DNA of 64,000 nt from Vogesella urethralis (lineage in GTDB: Bacteria > Pseudomonadota > Gammaproteobacteria > Burkholderiales > Chromobacteriaceae). This document shows, one piece after another, positions 1-8,299 of this stretch. Position 1 is the stretch's first letter. Each line of letters starts with the position of its first letter. The stretch covers positions 110,308 to 174,307 of the forward strand of contig NZ_VMDW02000051.1 of the NCBI RefSeq assembly GCF_007644045.2, written 5' to 3'. The notes below the pieces were generated by a model. That model searched no databases. It was given only the letters and a program-made list of their open reading frames with translations, and was not told where the DNA came from. The position numbers and the translations under genes were made by a program.

Positions 1-21
1 TTCTATCACCTGAAGAAGTAA
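1..21 (+). CDS. eno: Enolase C-terminus (partial)
   Basis: The window opens inside a reading frame that gives FYHLKK and then a TAA stop, two bases before the ftsB ribosome-binding region. A C-terminal FYxLK is typical of bacterial enolase, and eno directly upstream of ftsB is a common proteobacterial gene order. Only six residues are visible, so the call rests mainly on context. Confidence 0.5.
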   Translation, partial: FYHLKK

Positions 22-23
22 TC

Positions 24-320
24 ATGCGACGCCTGACCCTGATGCTGTTGGTGTTACTTGCCGCCTTGCAGTGGCCGCTGTGGCTGGGCAAAGGCAGCTG
101 GCTCAGGGTCTGGCAGCTTGATAAACAGGTAGAAGAGCAGCGTGCGGCCAACCTGGTACTGGTTCGCCGCAACGCTGCCCTGGATGCCGAAGTACGTGAT
201 CTAAAGCAAGGAACGGCGGCAATAGAAGAGCGCGCCCGCAACGAACTTGGCATGATTCGCCAAGGTGAGGTATTTTTCCAGCTTCTAGATACGGCCAATG
301 CGGGCAACAATAAGCCATAG
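24..320 (+). CDS. ftsB: Cell division protein FtsB
   Basis: This 98-aa protein has one N-terminal membrane segment (about residues 4-22, Leu/Ala-rich and ending in WPLWLG). A charged helical stretch of coiled-coil type follows (about 30-65, [15 protein letters not shown] and onward), and the short C-terminal tail contains [10 protein letters not shown]. This is the layout of FtsB, the bitopic divisome protein that pairs with FtsL and FtsQ at the septum. The ERAR-ELGM motif is typical of the family. The ATG lies two bases after the enolase stop, so it is probably translated as part of an eno-ftsB transcript. Confidence 0.9.
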   Translation: MRRLTLMLLVLLAALQWPLWLGKGSWLRVWQLDKQVEEQRAANLVLVRRNAALDAEVRDLKQGTAAIEERARNELGMIRQGEVFFQLLDTANAGNNKP

Positions 321-395
321 CAGGCATTGACGCCCCCGCGGCCACTACCGATAACGATATAAATGGCAGGCTACAAAGGCTACAGGGTCTGGTCT

Positions 396-2201
396 ATGAC
401 GACACACAATCCCATCGATACCGCGCGGGAAACGCTGAAACAGCTCACCATGCGCAAGCTGTTGCCCACACCGGACAACTTCGAGCGTGTGTACTGCGAG
501 ATCGCCCAGCTTCCTTCCGAAGCACGCAAGAACAAACTGGCCGAATTGCTGCTGCGCGCATTCGAAACCCTGCCAGTCGCCGAGTCTGCCTACAAAATCG
601 CCCTGACCAAACTGCGCAAGGCGGTGGAAGACGAAAAGTGGGAGCTGGTGCCACAACTGGCGATGGACCTCACCATCCTGCACCAGCGCAGCCGCGAAAT
701 TACGCAGAACTGGGGCCAGCTGGTGCTGGACCTGATCCGCGCCTGGGAAACCCGCACCCCTGACATGGGGCAGCGCTACAAGCAGTCGGCGCTGGAACGC
801 GTCATCGCCACCTTCGGCAACAACCCGGACGAGCTCAACGAAAAACTGGCCAACCTGTCGCGCAGCTGGCTGCAAGCCGGCAGTGCCGCGCCGGCGCCCG
901 GCATTGAAGTAGCCGGCATCGACGAAGACACCACTGCCCCGCAGGCTGCCGCCAGCCCGCTACAGGCAACCGCGGCGGCCAACCCTGCCGCCAGCCAGTG
1001 GCAAGCGTGGCAGGAGGTGCTGCAGTACGCCCTGAAGTTCGGCATCGAACCGCGCCTGGTGCACTACCCGGAAATGATGCCGCTGTTTGACGAGGTGCAG
1101 CAGGCACTGCAGGCGGTGCGCAGCGACGACGCCATCACCGGTTTCTTTCCGGCCCTGCGCGCGTTCCTGATCCGCCTGGAGCTGGTATCGCAAGACGACA
1201 AACGCCTGGTGTCCGGCCTGTCCGGCCTGATGCAGCTGATGCTGCAAAACGTGGCCGAGCTGAACCGCTCCGACAGCTACCTGGTAGGCCAGATCGCCAG
1301 CCTGCAGCAGATCCTCTCGCAACCGAATATCTCGATCCAGCACATCTACCAGCTGGAATCCAGCCTGAAGGAAGTGATCCACAAGCAAGGCAGCCTGCGC
1401 CATTCGCTGGACGAAGCCACCAGCTCGCTGCGCGCCTTGCTGGACACCTTCATCGACAAGCTGTCGCTGATGACTGACCACACCGGCGACTTCCACCAGC
1501 GCATCAGCGGCCATAGCGAGCGCATCAAGCAATCGCAGAACGCCGGCGAACTCACCAGCATCCTGCAAGACCTGCTGGCCGACACCGCCAGCATGCAAAG
1601 CAACCTGAAGCAGTCGCACAGCGAACTGGTGGCCGCACGCCAGGACGTGCAATCGGCGCAAACCCGCATCAGCGAGCTGGAAAAAGCCCTGGAAGCCGCC
1701 AGCGCCAAGGTGAAGGAAGACCAGCTGACCGGCGCCTTCAACCGCCGCGGCCTGGAAGAACACTTCGACCGCGAAATCCACCGCGCCGAGCGCAGCGGCC
1801 AACCGCTGTCGGTAGCGCTGATCGATGTGGACAACTTCAAGCAGCTGAACGACCGCTACGGCCACCTCACCGGTGACGATGTGCTGAAGTACCTGGTAGA
1901 CATGATGCACCACAGCCTGCGCACCTCGGACATCGTGGGCCGCTTCGGTGGCGAGGAATTCGTGGTGATCCTGCCCGACACCCCGGTGAACGAGGCAGTC
2001 GAGCTGGTACAGCGCCTGCAGCGCGAGCTCACCAAGAACTTCTTCCTGGCCAACCAGGACAAGCTGGTGGTGACCTTCAGTGCCGGCGTGGCGCTGTGGC
2101 ACCGTGGCGAGCGCGACTGTGACGTGATCGAACGCGCCGACCGCGCCATGTACCAGGCCAAGCTGGCCGGCAAGAACCGCACGCTGTCGGCCGAAAACTG
2201 A
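396..2201 (+). CDS. GGDEF diguanylate cyclase
   Basis: This 601-aa protein is predicted to make cyclic-di-GMP from GTP. The C-terminal GGDEF domain is intact: a GGEEF active-site loop at about residues 518-522, with the inhibitory I-site RTSD five residues before it (509-512), so product feedback is expected. The domain is preceded by a long helical coiled coil (about 390-450). An N-terminal helical region begins MTTHNPIDTARETLKQL; no membrane segment is seen, so it should be cytoplasmic. An upstream in-frame ATG at 363 would add 11 residues. I prefer 396, because the residues from there look like the start of a known betaproteobacterial family of such cyclases. A bidirectional hairpin terminator follows. 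Confidence 0.88.
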   Translation: MTTHNPIDTARETLKQLTMRKLLPTPDNFERVYCEIAQLPSEARKNKLAELLLRAFETLPVAESAYKIALTKLRKAVEDEKWELVPQLAMDLTILHQRSREITQNWGQLVLDLIRAWETRTPDMGQRYKQSALERVIATFGNNPDELNEKLANLSRSWLQAGSAAPAPGIEVAGIDEDTTAPQAAASPLQATAAANPAASQWQAWQEVLQYALKFGIEPRLVHYPEMMPLFDEVQQALQAVRSDDAITGFFPALRAFLIRLELVSQDDKRLVSGLSGLMQLMLQNVAELNRSDSYLVGQIASLQQILSQPNISIQHIYQLESSLKEVIHKQGSLRHSLDEATSSLRALLDTFIDKLSLMTDHTGDFHQRISGHSERIKQSQNAGELTSILQDLLADTASMQSNLKQSHSELVAARQDVQSAQTRISELEKALEAASAKVKEDQLTGAFNRRGLEEHFDREIHRAERSGQPLSVALIDVDNFKQLNDRYGHLTGDDVLKYLVDMMHHSLRTSDIVGRFGGEEFVVILPDTPVNEAVELVQRLQRELTKNFFLANQDKLVVTFSAGVALWHRGERDCDVIERADRAMYQAKLAGKNRTLSAEN

Positions 2202-2215
2202 GCGTGTGGCAGCAA

Positions 2216-2244
2216 ACAAAAACGGGGCGTCTGCCCCGTTTTTT
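2216..2244. terminator. Bidirectional intrinsic terminator between dgc and rnfH
   Basis: An 8-bp perfect stem AACGGGGC / GCCCCGTT with loop GTCT is flanked by an A-run on the left and TTTT on the right, so it can end transcription from both the cyclase gene and the convergent rnfH. Confidence 0.8.
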
Positions 2245-2266
2245 CATGGTGTGCGGCCAACCTTGG

Positions 2267-2569
2267 CTAGCCGCCCTTCTTCATCGCCTTGCCGGCTTCG
2301 GCCCGCTGCCGGCGCACCGCCTTCGGGTCGGCCAGCAAGGGGCGGTAAATCTCCACCCGGTCGCCCTCGCGCAGCGGCGTCTCCGGCTTCACCGCCTTGC
2401 TGAAGATGCCCAGCTTCAGGTTGGCCATGTCGATGTCGGCAAACTCGGCCGCCAAGCCAGACGCCTCTACCGCCTGCAACGCCGTACTGCCGGCAGGCAA
2501 GGCCAGGCGCACGATCTTTTGCCGCGCCGGCAGCGCGTAGGCCACCTCCACAGTAATGCGCTCAGTCAT
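2267..2569 (-). CDS. rnfH: RnfH family ubiquitin-like protein
   Basis: This is a 100-aa protein of the RnfH (UPF0125) family, a small beta-grasp fold. It begins MTERITVEVAYALP and contains the typical block LREGDRVEIYRPLLADPK near the C-terminus, followed by a basic tail rich in RRQR and KAMKK. The function is not established; the family is usually found next to ratA and smpB, as here. Its start overlaps the end of ratA by 8 bp, so the two are translationally coupled on one minus-strand transcript. Confidence 0.9.
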   Translation of the reverse strand: MTERITVEVAYALPARQKIVRLALPAGSTALQAVEASGLAAEFADIDMANLKLGIFSKAVKPETPLREGDRVEIYRPLLADPKAVRRQRAEAGKAMKKGG

Positions 2570-2999
2570 CGCCGTACACCCGGTCGGCTTCCTTGATGAA
2601 CGCGTCCACCAGCGTGCCGGAAATATGGCCGAACACCGGGCCGATCACCGTTTCCAGAATCTTGCTGGAAAACTCGTACTGCAGGCGGAACGACACCTTG
2701 CAGCCAACGTCGCCCAGCGGCTGGAACTGCCAGCGCCCCTCCAGAAACTTGAACGGCCCGTCCACCAGCTGCATCACGATGGTGGATGGCGGCTGGTTGA
2801 CGTTACGGGTGGTGAAGTGCTGCTTCACCTTCAGGTAATCGATGTGCAGGCTGGCCACCAGGGTGTCGCCCTCACGCGAGTGTTCCTCGCCTTTGGCGCA
2901 CCATGGCAGGAAACGGGGATAGTGGGCGACTTCGTCCACCAGACGGAACATTTGCTCGGGCGTATGCGCCACCAGCACGTTTTTTTCGACGGTTTGCAT
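2562..2999 (-). CDS. ratA: RatA/COQ10-like START-domain protein
   Basis: This 145-aa single-domain protein belongs to the polyketide-cyclase/START (COQ10) family, called RatA in Escherichia coli, where it was described as inhibiting 70S ribosome association. Sequence landmarks are the N-terminal TVEKNVLVAHTPEQMFRLV, the internal GPFKFLEGRWQF, and the C-terminal region FGHISGTLVDAFIKEADRVYG. The longer frame to 3086 is open, but its first 29 residues are not family-like; the conserved start MQTVEKN fixes position 2999. It is divergent from smpB, the usual arrangement in Beta- and Gammaproteobacteria. An alternative family name is ubiquinone-binding protein. Confidence 0.85.
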   Translation of the reverse strand: MQTVEKNVLVAHTPEQMFRLVDEVAHYPRFLPWCAKGEEHSREGDTLVASLHIDYLKVKQHFTTRNVNQPPSTIVMQLVDGPFKFLEGRWQFQPLGDVGCKVSFRLQYEFSSKILETVIGPVFGHISGTLVDAFIKEADRVYGDD

Positions 3000-3150
3000 G
3001 GTTGCTGCAGCGATGGAAAGCGGCAAGGTTATCAATGCGCAGGCGGGCGGGCAAGCCGCCACGGCAAGCTGCTGAATTTCCGGCACTTTGGCGCAGGCGG
3101 CTTATCTGCTAGAATGCGCGATTCCCTGCACACCCCGATTACACGCCGCC

Positions 3151-3597
3151 ATGAGCATTATCGACAACCGCAAGGCCTTCCACGACTACTTCATCGAAGA
3201 GCAGCTCGAAGCCGGTCTGGTGCTGGAAGGCTGGGAGGTCAAGTCCATCCGCGCCGGCCGCGTGCAGCTGAAAGAAAGCTACGTCATCTACCGCAACGGC
3301 GCCTTCTACCTGTTCGGCTGCCACATCACGCCGCTGCAGTCGGCCTCCACCCACGTCAAGCCCGACCCGGTACGCGACCGCAAGCTGCTGCTGAAGCAAG
3401 AGCAGATCAACCGCCTGATCGGCAAGGTAGAGCGCGCCGGTTACACCATGGTGGCGCTGAACCTGCACTACAGCAAAGGCAACATCAAGGCCGACATTGG
3501 CCTGGCCAAGGGCAAGAAGCAGCACGACAAGCGTGAAAGCGAAAAAGAACGCGAATGGCAGCGCGAGAAGCAGCGCCTGATGCGCAACAAGGGTTAA
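3151..3597 (+). CDS. smpB: SsrA-binding protein SmpB
   Basis: This 148-aa protein binds tmRNA and delivers it to stalled ribosomes in trans-translation. Recognisable features are an N-terminal [15 protein letters not shown], the beta-barrel core with [15 protein letters not shown], and a strongly basic C-terminal tail ([16 protein letters not shown] and onward) that becomes helical in the ribosome A/mRNA channel. The frame is open for another 21 codons upstream, but the family starts at MSIIDNRK, which fixes the ATG at 3151. Confidence 0.95.
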   Translation: MSIIDNRKAFHDYFIEEQLEAGLVLEGWEVKSIRAGRVQLKESYVIYRNGAFYLFGCHITPLQSASTHVKPDPVRDRKLLLKQEQINRLIGKVERAGYTMVALNLHYSKGNIKADIGLAKGKKQHDKRESEKEREWQREKQRLMRNKG

Positions 3598-3601
3598 GCA
3601 C

Positions 3602-3943
3602 ATGAAATCCAGCGCCTTCCTCCCCCTGGTACTCATCGTCCTCGGCGTGCTGTGGTTCCTGAAAAGCTCGGCCCTGCTGCCGGACACCACCACCCTGCTG
3701 GCGCTGATGCTGGCCGCCAGCGGCGTGGTGCTGCTGGTGGTAGACGGCCTTACCAAATCCACGCTGGTCACCGCCCCGATGCTGATGTACGCCGGCGTGG
3801 CGGTGTACCTGTTTGACGAAGACAAGCTGCGCCTCAGCCACATGCTGTCGCTGGGCATGGTACTGCTGGGCGTGCTGATGCTGATCGCACGCAGCGAACG
3901 CATCCCCGAACGCCGCCAGCGCCGTCTGCCCGACAGCGACTAA
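3602..3943 (+). CDS. Small four-helix membrane protein
   Basis: This 113-aa protein has four predicted membrane segments (about residues 6-20, 29-47, 58-72 and 82-97) and a basic tail ERRQRRLPDSD. The ATG lies four bases after the smpB stop, so the two are probably cotranscribed. I do not recognise a function. The repeated pattern FLPLVLIVLGVLWFL resembles the LiaI/DUF5668-type small membrane families, but that is only a resemblance. Confidence 0.7.
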   Translation: MKSSAFLPLVLIVLGVLWFLKSSALLPDTTTLLALMLAASGVVLLVVDGLTKSTLVTAPMLMYAGVAVYLFDEDKLRLSHMLSLGMVLLGVLMLIARSERIPERRQRRLPDSD

Positions 3944-3964
3944 AGTAAACGTATTCCAAGCATT

Positions 3965-3986
3965 ACTGGCTACCTGCCAGTTTTTT
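3965..3986 (+). terminator. Short intrinsic terminator before guaA
   Basis: The stem ACTGGC / GCCAGT with loop TACCT is followed by six T residues, 17 bp before the guaA ATG. It separates the smpB transcript from guaA or attenuates read-through. The stem is only 6 bp, so it may be leaky. Confidence 0.55.
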
Positions 3987-4002
3987 ACCTTCAAGGACAG
4001 TC

Positions 4003-5580
4003 ATGGACAAAATCCTCATCCTCGATTTCGGCTCCCAGGTCACCCAGCTGATCGCGCGCCGTGTACGTGAAGCGCATGTTTACTGCGAACTGCACCCGTT
4101 CGACATGCCCATAGACGAGATCCGTGCCTTCGCTCCGAAAGCCATCATCCTGTCCGGCGGCCCCAACTCGGTATACGAGTCCGACTACCAGGCCGACCCG
4201 GCCCTGTTTGAACTGGGCATCCCGGTGATGGGCATCTGCTACGGCATGCAGTTCATGGCGCAAAGCCTGGGCGGCAAAGTGGAAGCCGGCGACAAGCGCG
4301 AGTTCGGCTACGCGCAAATCCAGGCCCGCCACCACTCCAAGCTGCTGGAAGGCCTGCAAGACCACATCGACGACGCCGGCAACGGTTTCCTGGACGTGTG
4401 GATGAGCCACGGCGACAAAGTCACCGCGCTGCCGGCCGGCTTCAACGTTATCGCCGAAACGCCGTCCTGCCCGATCGCCGCCATGGCCGACGAAAGCCGC
4501 GGCTTCTACGCCGTACAGTTCCACCCGGAAGTGACCCACACCAAGCGCGGCACCGAAATGCTGCACCGCTTCGTGCTGCACATCGCCGGCGCCAAACCCA
4601 GCTGGACCATGCCCAACTACATCGAGGAAGCGGTACAAAAAATCCGCGACCAGGTAGGTGACGAAGAAGTCATCCTCGGCCTGTCCGGCGGTGTGGATTC
4701 CTCCGTTGCTGCCGCGCTGATCCACCGCGCCATCGGCGACCAGCTGACCTGCGTCTTCGTCGACCACGGCCTGCTGCGCCTGAACGAAGGCAAGATGGTG
4801 ATGGAAATGTTCGCGCAGAACCTGGGCGTGAAAGTGATCCACGTCGACGCCACCGCCCAGTTCATGGGCAAGCTGGCCGGCGAAACCGACCCCGAGAAAA
4901 AGCGCAAGATCATCGGCGCCGAGTTCGTTGAAGTGTTCCAGCAGGAATCCGGCAAACTCACCAACGCCAAATGGCTGGCGCAGGGCACCATCTACCCGGA
5001 CGTGATCGAGTCCGCCGGTGCCAAGACCAAGAAAGCCCACGCCATCAAGAGCCACCACAACGTGGGCGGCCTGCCGGAAGACATGAACCTGAAGCTGCTG
5101 GAGCCGCTGCGCGACCTGTTCAAGGACGAAGTACGCCAGCTGGGCGTCGCCCTGGGCCTGCCGCACAACATGGTGTACCGTCACCCGTTCCCGGGCCCGG
5201 GCCTGGGCGTGCGCATCCTGGGTGAAGTGAAAATGGACTACGCCGACCTGCTGCGCCGCGCCGACGCCATCTTCATCGAAGAACTGCGCAACACCGTGGA
5301 CGAGAAAACCGGCAAAAACTGGTACGACCTCACCAGCCAGGCCTTCGCCGTGTTCCTGCCGGTGAAATCGGTAGGCGTGATGGGCGATGGCCGCACCTAC
5401 GACTACGTCGTAGCCCTGCGCGCCGTCATCACCAGCGACTTCATGACCGCACACTGGGCCGAGCTGCCGTACAGCCTGCTGGGCAAAGTGTCCAACCGCA
5501 TCATCAACGAAGTACGCGGCATCAACCGCGTGGTGTACGACGTGTCCGGCAAGCCGCCGGCAACCATCGAGTGGGAATAA
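4003..5580 (+). CDS. guaA: GMP synthase (glutamine-hydrolysing)
   Basis: GuaA (525 aa) converts XMP, ATP and glutamine to GMP in purine synthesis. The N-terminal class-I glutamine amidotransferase domain has the nucleophile Cys79 (GICYGMQ) and the His174/Glu176 pair (VQFHPEVTH). The ATP-pyrophosphatase domain has the P-loop SGGVDSS at 228-234. The C-terminal dimerisation domain ends TIEWE. Length and motifs are normal, so the gene is intact. Its last five codons and the terminator beyond lie within a 78-bp repeat found again at 10173-10250, which marks guaA as the insertion site of the island that follows. Confidence 0.97.
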   Translation: MDKILILDFGSQVTQLIARRVREAHVYCELHPFDMPIDEIRAFAPKAIILSGGPNSVYESDYQADPALFELGIPVMGICYGMQFMAQSLGGKVEAGDKREFGYAQIQARHHSKLLEGLQDHIDDAGNGFLDVWMSHGDKVTALPAGFNVIAETPSCPIAAMADESRGFYAVQFHPEVTHTKRGTEMLHRFVLHIAGAKPSWTMPNYIEEAVQKIRDQVGDEEVILGLSGGVDSSVAAALIHRAIGDQLTCVFVDHGLLRLNEGKMVMEMFAQNLGVKVIHVDATAQFMGKLAGETDPEKKRKIIGAEFVEVFQQESGKLTNAKWLAQGTIYPDVIESAGAKTKKAHAIKSHHNVGGLPEDMNLKLLEPLRDLFKDEVRQLGVALGLPHNMVYRHPFPGPGLGVRILGEVKMDYADLLRRADAIFIEELRNTVDEKTGKNWYDLTSQAFAVFLPVKSVGVMGDGRTYDYVVALRAVITSDFMTAHWAELPYSLLGKVSNRIINEVRGINRVVYDVSGKPPATIEWE

Positions 5581-5643
5581 TCCCCCGGCTTGGCCGCCCT
5601 GCGGCCAACCCTGACGCCCAGGCCCGCCGCGTGCGGGCTTTTT
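5566..5643 (+). repeat. Left direct repeat (candidate attL) at the 3' end of guaA
   Basis: This 78-bp segment starts at ATCGAGTGGGA inside the last guaA codons and runs through two hairpins. It matches 10173-10250 with no gaps and five substitutions (positions 5577, 5587, 5611, 5613 and 5616). The similarity stops abruptly at both ends. It contains the end of guaA (IEWE and stop) plus its terminator. Confidence 0.85.
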
Positions 5644-5644
5644 T
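5622..5644 (+). terminator. guaA intrinsic terminator
   Basis: The stem GCCCGC / GCGGGC with loop CGCGT is followed by six T residues. It is preceded by a second 8-bp hairpin (TTGGCCGC / GCGGCCAA, 5590-5608) containing the repeated genome word. The same pair of hairpins recurs at 10197-10251. Confidence 0.8.
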
Positions 5645-5855
5645 CATGCCCATGCTACTGCGCACACCAACCCCGCCAGCAAACAGGCTTGCCACTTGCA
5701 GTTCGACCACCCCACCACCACAAAACGCCGCGTTTAGTCGCCCCAAAGCGCAACTATACGCCAGACCCTGCCTGTCCAAGCCGGCAACGCATACGCTATC
5801 GACGCCAAACCAATCATGACGTACGATTACAAAATCGATCAGGTGCGGGGGGTAC

Positions 5856-6170
5856 ATGAGTACGCAAACCAAGAATACTACTGCCGACATTGCCAAAGGC
5901 TGGACAGCGGAACAAGGCGTGGCATTCGAGTGTGCCCGTGAATACATCGCGGAGCTGATGGCAATACAGAGCAAACTGCTGGCACGGGAGAGGGCCAAGC
6001 CAGCGCCAGATGCCGATACGATCTGCCGATTGCAGCAAGAGCAAGCCAGGCTTGCTGAAGAACGTAGCACTCTGAAAGTGCAAGACAGTATCGCTATCGA
6101 CCGCATTCGCAAGGAATACGGAGCAAGGCTTAAAGCCTGGCATCAGCAGCAAGCGGAGCAGAGCTGCTAA
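5856..6170 (+). CDS. Small charged helical protein of unknown function
   Basis: This 104-aa protein is predicted to be almost wholly helical, with an acidic/basic alternating pattern rich in Ala, Glu, Gln and Arg (for example CRLQQEQARLAEERSTLK at about 57-74). A G-rich ribosome-binding stretch lies just before the ATG. I do not recognise the family. Its composition, intermediate between the host and the AT-rich operon, and the strong hairpins right after it suggest a piece of plasmid or mobilisation backbone rather than part of the downstream operon. It is transcribed in the same direction but is separated from that operon by about 400 bp. Confidence 0.6.
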   Translation: MSTQTKNTTADIAKGWTAEQGVAFECAREYIAELMAIQSKLLARERAKPAPDADTICRLQQEQARLAEERSTLKVQDSIAIDRIRKEYGARLKAWHQQQAEQSC

Positions 6171-6568
6171 GACCTTGGGGCGCAGCCCCAACCCCCGCCA
6201 CGGCCGCGTGGACCTCGGGGAGCAGGGGGTAAACCTCCCTACTCCCCGACGTAAGCCTATTTCCGCTACGAATGCGTCAAGGGTTCGCTTCGCCCGCGCC
6301 TGTACCATTTGTACCAAGAACAACCAAGCCTACTGTTGCGCGGCCCTTGACCCCCTCTGCGCTTAATCTGCTCCTTTGCCGAGCTGCGAACGCAAAAAAG
6401 CCCACATTAGCGTGGGCTTCTACTTAGTGTGGTACACGATAGCGCGGCTCCGATTGCCGAGTTATGGGACGTACACAGTTTATATTAACACTCTAGCAGC
6501 TAAAAATCAACAGTTGAAGACCGTGATAACTATATTGCCCATATTCTTCCATACTAGAAAGTGCGCAA
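6171..6568. other. Gene-free, hairpin-rich segment of the island
   Basis: I see no convincing gene here. There are three strong dyads: TTGGGGC/GCCCCAA (6175-6191), an imperfect 33-nt hairpin whose outer arms are CGGGGAG/CTCCCCG (6216-6248), and AGCCCAC/GTGGGCT (6400-6418). The third has an A-run on its left, so it is a terminator for leftward transcription. GC content drops sharply after about 6420, where the AT-rich operon begins. The first two dyads could belong to a plasmid transfer or replication region; this is a guess. No clear sigma-70 promoter for the operon could be assigned. Confidence 0.5.
6393..6420 (-). terminator. Leftward intrinsic terminator
   Basis: Read on the minus strand, AAGCCCAC / GTGGGCTT forms an 8-bp stem with a 6-nt loop followed by a run of six T residues. 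No minus-strand gene ends here now, so it may be left over from a larger element or may insulate the island from antisense transcription. Confidence 0.55.
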
Positions 6569-8299
6569 ATGAATACCCATAAAAATACAATTGATATACC
6601 AGAATTAACAACACATCTTCGCACACTAGGCCCGATTCGGGCTATAGCAAAATATTTTCGAGCACATCAAAAATCAGAGCACTCTGACTTAATAAGAGAA
6701 ATTGTAACAATACTAAATTCAGAAGATGCACCATCTATAGATCTTTACCTAGATGAAGCATTAGAAGAATTATCTGGATTTGAATTCTTTAGAATTCAGA
6801 GAATTTTATGTGAATTAATGATGGAGCTTCATGTAGATCAAGACGTCCTTCTTAATCTAACAGTAAAGCTAATTGACTTTGGTGGCAATGATTTGGCCGC
6901 AGGAAGCCCAGGTGTTTTCTTTGGAGAATGGTCTAAGCATGCCAAGAGCCGATCCCAAGAATTTTATAAAGAAGTAAGCTTAAATAACAATCTTGCCATT
7001 AGATTACTTTACAATGTATTAACAGCCAATTCCGATATCGAACAAGCAATTAGATTCTCCAAAAACTCAGATCAAGATATAAAATTTGCTGCAATGGCAG
7101 CCTTAGCATCAATAGACTTAGGTCTCCAATACGAAGAAACCCTTACAGCCCTACTATATAACACCTCTAGCGATAATGACGCAGTTGCTCTTCGATCGCT
7201 AGAATGCAGTTATGCAGCAGCCGCGAGGCGAAAAATATCGGCCCCCGAAGTTTTCGACGAAAAACTAGCGTTTCATCTTAAAAATAGAACACCAGAAGCA
7301 ATCCACCTGGCATCAAAACTGCTATGCCATCACCGTCCAGGACTTTCCGATTTTGCAATTGAAATTTGCTTTGACAATATAATACATGTAAACCCATCAC
7401 ATACTGGAACTATATCAAATATTGATAATGCACTATATCAAATAATTAGCGAAGGAGCGTTTGAGCGAGCCTTCTGCATCATGCGTGAAATCATAGATAG
7501 TTCTCAAGGCAAAATTAGCTTTGAGAATTTTTGCAGTGCATACCATGCATTACAAAGCTCAGGAACTGAAATCTTAGGCAATGCCATAGTTTTCTGGTTA
7601 CTAAATGGCGGATTATACACATGCAAATCACTAGCAAATGCAGTTTGCACAGTCGGAAATAAAAATCCATCCTTTACAGTTACAGCATCATCAATACCTT
7701 TAACACCGTCAGAACAAATATTTCTCTGCCACAGAGCAATTGGGTGGTTTTTCATGGACCCTCTAGCAGCCATACCTATTCCTCTTGCTATACTTAGACA
7801 TGGCTCACCAGATGTAAAGAATGAAGTTATGGAATTAATTTTCAATCCACTACTCATGAGTTATAGTGGAAAACTAAAAGAATATATCGAAAATTATGCC
7901 AGTAGGAATAGTGAAATAAATGACTTGTTAACGGCATTGCTAAACCGTAGAGAGCAGTTCAATAATTCGTTAGAAGGTATTGACCAGCTAGTTGAGTTAC
8001 ACCCCAGCGAAATGCAACTTGAAATAGACAGGATTCGATGGGATGAAAAAATGAGAATAAGCATGAAGCAAAGTCGTGACAAATCAATTCTGAACGACAT
8101 CTGCACAACACAATACATACTGTATGGCAGGTCATCATTAGCTTCAGTATATACAGAAACTGGGGCTGCGGATTTAAGGGAAGTAGAAATGGCAACTATT
8201 TCGATTGAGACGGAACTACCACTTTTGAACATCATAGATCCGATCTCTCTTGATCATATGCTTCGCCATTTCAGAATAAGAGATCGGGAAATGAAATGA
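6569..8299 (+). CDS. Helical-repeat protein, first gene of the island operon
   Basis: This 576-aa protein is strongly AT-rich in codon use, unlike its neighbours. I do not recognise a named family. It reads as all-alpha, with pairs of short amphipathic helices of HEAT/armadillo type. The clearest are at about residues 148-240 (AIRLLYNVLTANSDIEQAIRF, then DQDIKFAAMAALASIDLG, then DAVALRSLECSYAAAARR) and again at about 400-440. There is no signal peptide, membrane segment or obvious catalytic motif. The stop overlaps the next ATG (ATGA at 8296-8299), so the two proteins are translationally coupled and probably work together. Plausible roles are a sensor or scaffold for the nuclease-like partner. 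The ribosome-binding site is weak (AGAAAG about 8 bases before the ATG). Confidence 0.8.
   Translation: MNTHKNTIDIPELTTHLRTLGPIRAIAKYFRAHQKSEHSDLIREIVTILNSEDAPSIDLYLDEALEELSGFEFFRIQRILCELMMELHVDQDVLLNLTVKLIDFGGNDLAAGSPGVFFGEWSKHAKSRSQEFYKEVSLNNNLAIRLLYNVLTANSDIEQAIRFSKNSDQDIKFAAMAALASIDLGLQYEETLTALLYNTSSDNDAVALRSLECSYAAAARRKISAPEVFDEKLAFHLKNRTPEAIHLASKLLCHHRPGLSDFAIEICFDNIIHVNPSHTGTISNIDNALYQIISEGAFERAFCIMREIIDSSQGKISFENFCSAYHALQSSGTEILGNAIVFWLLNGGLYTCKSLANAVCTVGNKNPSFTVTASSIPLTPSEQIFLCHRAIGWFFMDPLAAIPIPLAILRHGSPDVKNEVMELIFNPLLMSYSGKLKEYIENYASRNSEINDLLTALLNRREQFNNSLEGIDQLVELHPSEMQLEIDRIRWDEKMRISMKQSRDKSILNDICTTQYILYGRSSLASVYTETGAADLREVEMATISIETELPLLNIIDPISLDHMLRHFRIRDREMK

Noticed and set aside
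960..2219. Long minus-strand open frame opposite the diguanylate cyclase
   Set aside because: High-GC shadow of the cyclase gene; the product has no recognisable domain, whereas the plus strand has a full GGDEF domain.
6175..6248. Hairpins considered as a transfer origin (oriT)
   Set aside because: No nic-site consensus that I recognise and no relaxase gene; kept only as a possible backbone remnant.
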